Source of the DNA: Georgenia sp. | GTDB lineage: Bacteria > Actinomycetota > Actinomycetes > Actinomycetales > Actinomycetaceae | Direction: 5' to 3' | DNA length: 6,730 bases | Assembly (NCBI GenBank): GCA_027322565.1 | Contig: DAHVRG010000147.1 | Location: forward strand, 1 to 6,730 | Shown here: positions 6,505 through 6,730 of the stretch, piece after piece | How positions within the stretch are numbered: the stretch's first letter is position 1 | Layout of the letters: every line of letters begins with the position of its first letter | Position numbers and translations under genes: made by a program | Notes under the pieces: model-generated | Told to the model about the DNA's origin: nothing | What the model saw: only the letters and a program-made list of their open reading frames with translations | The model's database searches: none

Positions 6505-6527
6505 GTGTCGGTGGTCGGCGGTACTGT
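6505..6527 (+). promoter_or_regulatory. RecA-NDp-type (PafBC-dependent) DNA-damage promoter
   Basis: The sequence GTGTCGGTG (6505-6513), an 8-bp gap, then TACTGT (6522-6527) fits the mycobacterial RecA-NDp consensus TTGTCRGTG-N8-TAN3T at every specified position but the first T. In mycobacteria this promoter is activated by PafBC together with the main sigma factor after DNA damage, independently of LexA. It points at the gene starting at 6561; the predicted start point is about 6533-6535. Confidence 0.55.
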
Positions 6528-6543
6528 TCATACAGACGTTCGA
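6528..6543. promoter_or_regulatory. Degenerate LexA (SOS) box-like dyad
   Basis: TCATAC-AGAC-GTTCGA matches the actinobacterial SOS-box layout TCGAAC-N4-GTTCGA, with one perfect half-site (6538-6543) and one 4-of-6 half-site (6528-6533). It begins directly after the RecA-NDp-like -10 box and covers the predicted transcription start, a position from which LexA would block transcription. The weak half-site keeps confidence modest. Confidence 0.35.
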
Positions 6544-6560
6544 TACGGGAGGGGTCGGTG

Positions 6561-6730
6561 ATGGTGCCAGGTCCGGTGGGGGAGGTTGCCCCCGACGTGC
6601 TCGGGCCCGGTGCTGCCCCCGATCAGGGTCTGGACCACGGTGAGGAGCGGTGGCCGGTGGTGCTTGGCCCGTTGCCGCCCGACCCGTTGGCCGGTGTGCC
6701 GGGTCCGGTGGAGGTGGAGCCGGGCTGGTT
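6561..6730 (+). CDS. Start of an unidentified Pro/Gly/Val-rich protein, 3'-truncated; possibly a 13E12/DUF222-HNH protein
   Basis: ATG 6561 is preceded by GGAGG (6548-6552) at an 8-nt spacing, and the frame stays open to the window end (56 codons). GTG 6558 in the same frame is an alternative start. The visible part begins MVPGPVGEVAPDVLGPG and is low in complexity: 13 of 56 residues are Pro, with many Gly and Val, so it looks like a disordered N-terminal arm with no recognisable domain yet. Codon use differs from the neighbours: 6 of 10 Gly codons are GGT, and CCA, GTT, GCT, GAT, CTT and TTG appear. The upstream DNA-damage promoter and LexA-like dyad imply induction by DNA damage. Genes of the 13E12-repeat (DUF222 plus HNH nuclease) family often combine such control, such codon use and a Pro-rich N-terminus, which is why I suggest that family; this is inference from context only. 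Confidence 0.6.
   Translation, partial: MVPGPVGEVAPDVLGPGAAPDQGLDHGEERWPVVLGPLPPDPLAGVPGPVEVEPGW

Noticed and set aside
5096..6643. Plus-strand open frame of 515 codons opposite the phosphatase gene
   Set aside because: Shadow of the PhoD-like gene: low-complexity Arg/Gly/Val translation, no start signal, while the minus strand carries all family motifs.

Overview
The window is very G+C-rich DNA with strong G/C preference at third codon positions. Its families are typical of actinobacteria: an F420-type luciferase-like oxidoreductase, a cytoplasmic PhoD-like phosphatase, a COG3324-type VOC protein and an actinobacterial MurB relative. A high-GC actinomycete fits best, possibly of the Micrococcales (Cellulomonas/Georgenia-like), but the genus is a guess. 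There are no RNA genes, insertion sequences, CRISPR arrays or phage genes.

Layout, left to right. (1) Positions 2-1114, +: the 3' part of an L-fucose/L-arabinose isomerase-family gene, cut by the window edge. (2) 1181-1729, +: a small protein that I read as a degenerate, shortened relative of MurB. It meets the next gene tail to tail, 4 bp apart. (3) 1734-2576, -: an F420-dependent LLM oxidoreductase of the MSMEG_4141 type. (4) 2577-2753: a divergent promoter region with a clean 8-bp inverted repeat. (5) 2754-3134, +: a VOC (glyoxalase-fold) protein. (6) 3261-4628, +: an MFS exporter with an acidic, internally duplicated C-terminal tail, preceded by three 9-bp tandem repeats. (7) 4652-6436, -: a PhoD-like metallophosphatase, convergent with the MFS gene. 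(8) 6437-6560: a second divergent region holding a match to the DNA-damage promoter RecA-NDp (PafBC-dependent), followed directly by a LexA-like dyad. (9) 6561 to the end, +: the first 56 codons of a Pro/Gly/Val-rich protein with codon use unlike its neighbours.

Most of this reads as ordinary chromosome made of short, independently transcribed units. I see no operon and no pathway joining the genes. The LLM and VOC genes may share control through the inverted repeat. Two items deserve attention. One is the MurB-like protein, which has lost the MurB active-site Tyr-Arg pair and the whole C-terminal catalytic domain. The other is the stacked DNA-damage control region at the right edge, whose gene is mostly outside the window; a 13E12/DUF222-HNH protein is a reasonable guess but is not proven here. 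I found no convincing new multi-gene system.
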